DNA of 40,476 bases from positions 1-40,476 of the IMG/VR virus record IMGVR_UViG_3300032116_000500. One strand, given 5' to 3'. Within the stretch, counting starts at the first letter, position 1; every line of letters starts with the position of its first letter. Shown in pieces: positions 40,340-40,476 of this stretch. The translations under genes and the position numbers were made by a program. This DNA comes from a virus. Under the pieces are notes generated by a model. The model was given only the letters and a program-made list of their open reading frames with translations. It had not been told where the DNA came from and made no database searches.

Positions 40340-40476
40340 GAAACTGAAGGCTTGTCCGTTCTGCGGGGGTGAGGCCCGCACCTTTGAATACGACGGGGCC
40401 AATCAGGCGACCTGCGGAGGAAAACACATTGACTGCGCGGGAACTGACGTTGTGGCCCCTGTCGCTATGTGGAACC
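40332..40476 (+). CDS. Lar-like zinc-ribbon protein (3' end outside window)
   Basis: 48 residues visible from ATG 40332, overlapping the upstream gene by eight bases. It begins MTEKLKACPFCGGEARTFEY and later has two more cysteines (QATCGGKHIDCAGTDV) and a typical AMWN. This is the zinc-ribbon pattern of the Lar family. Founding Lar from Rac prophage modulates a type I restriction-modification system, but most phage copies have unproven function. The gene continues beyond the window. Confidence 0.8.
   Translation, partial: MTEKLKACPFCGGEARTFEYDGANQATCGGKHIDCAGTDVVAPVAMWN

Noticed and set aside
1-40476. Integrase, repressor, CRISPR array or attachment site
   Set aside because: None recognised on either strand; a temperate lifestyle cannot be supported from this window.

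Overview
The window is almost all of a podovirus-type (short-tailed) phage genome, GC-rich (about 65% by my estimate) and packed with overlapping genes. Three things point to an alphaproteobacterial host that carries the CcrM/GcrA cell-cycle system, such as Caulobacterales, Rhizobiales or Rhodobacterales. First, the phage encodes a GapR-like (DUF2312) nucleoid protein and a GcrA-like helix-turn-helix protein. Second, it carries a spike-base protein of the Rhodobacter RCAP_Rcc01079 type. Third, I could not find a single GANTC (CcrM) site in the 40.5 kb. No integrase, repressor, tRNA, CRISPR array or single-subunit RNA polymerase is visible. Both edges cut genes: the terminase at the left and a Lar-like protein at the right.

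Layout. (1) 1-8165, plus strand, DNA packaging and head: terminase large subunit (3' part), two small ORFs, portal, spike base and spike, a helix-turn-helix/metallophosphoesterase, Bbp19-like protein, scaffold, major capsid protein, Bbp16-like cement protein and a small head-region protein. A strong intrinsic terminator at 8198-8233 sits where T7 has its terminator downstream of the capsid gene. (2) 8247-8699, an endonuclease VII-type HNH gene. (3) 8696-24151, tail and ejection proteins in T7 order: tail tubular A, tail tubular B, gp13-like GNAT-fold protein, gp14-like core protein, an M23-peptidase core protein, and a 3176-residue polyvalent giant protein in the gp16 position. (4) 24219-29178, a beta-helix tail spike, the lysis cassette (two membrane proteins, M15 endolysin, overlapping spanin-like pair) and a tail-collar protein. 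(5) 29184-29230, a bidirectional terminator where the two transcription units converge. (6) 38710 down to 29325, minus strand, an early replication operon of 18 tightly coupled genes: small unknowns, DUF2800-type Fe-S nuclease, DUF2815-type single-strand binding protein, family A DNA polymerase, homing-type HNH, VRR-NUC nuclease, GcrA-like protein, SNF2-like helicase and GapR-like protein. (7) 38711-38893, a divergent promoter region whose two leaders are near copies of each other. (8) 38894-40476, plus strand, small accessory genes including a tandem paralogue pair and a Lar-like zinc-ribbon protein.

How it fits together (inference). The divergent region fires early transcription both ways. 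The leftward operon supplies replication and recombination and ends with host-cell-cycle-like regulators. The rightward early genes, read through the circularised or neighbouring sequence, lead towards terminase and the structural genes. The virion is T7/BPP-1-like in gene order, but its replication module is of the polA/DUF2815/DUF2800 kind. TTG and GTG starts and ATGA/TGATG overlaps are very common, so several starts given here differ from the longest possible ORF.
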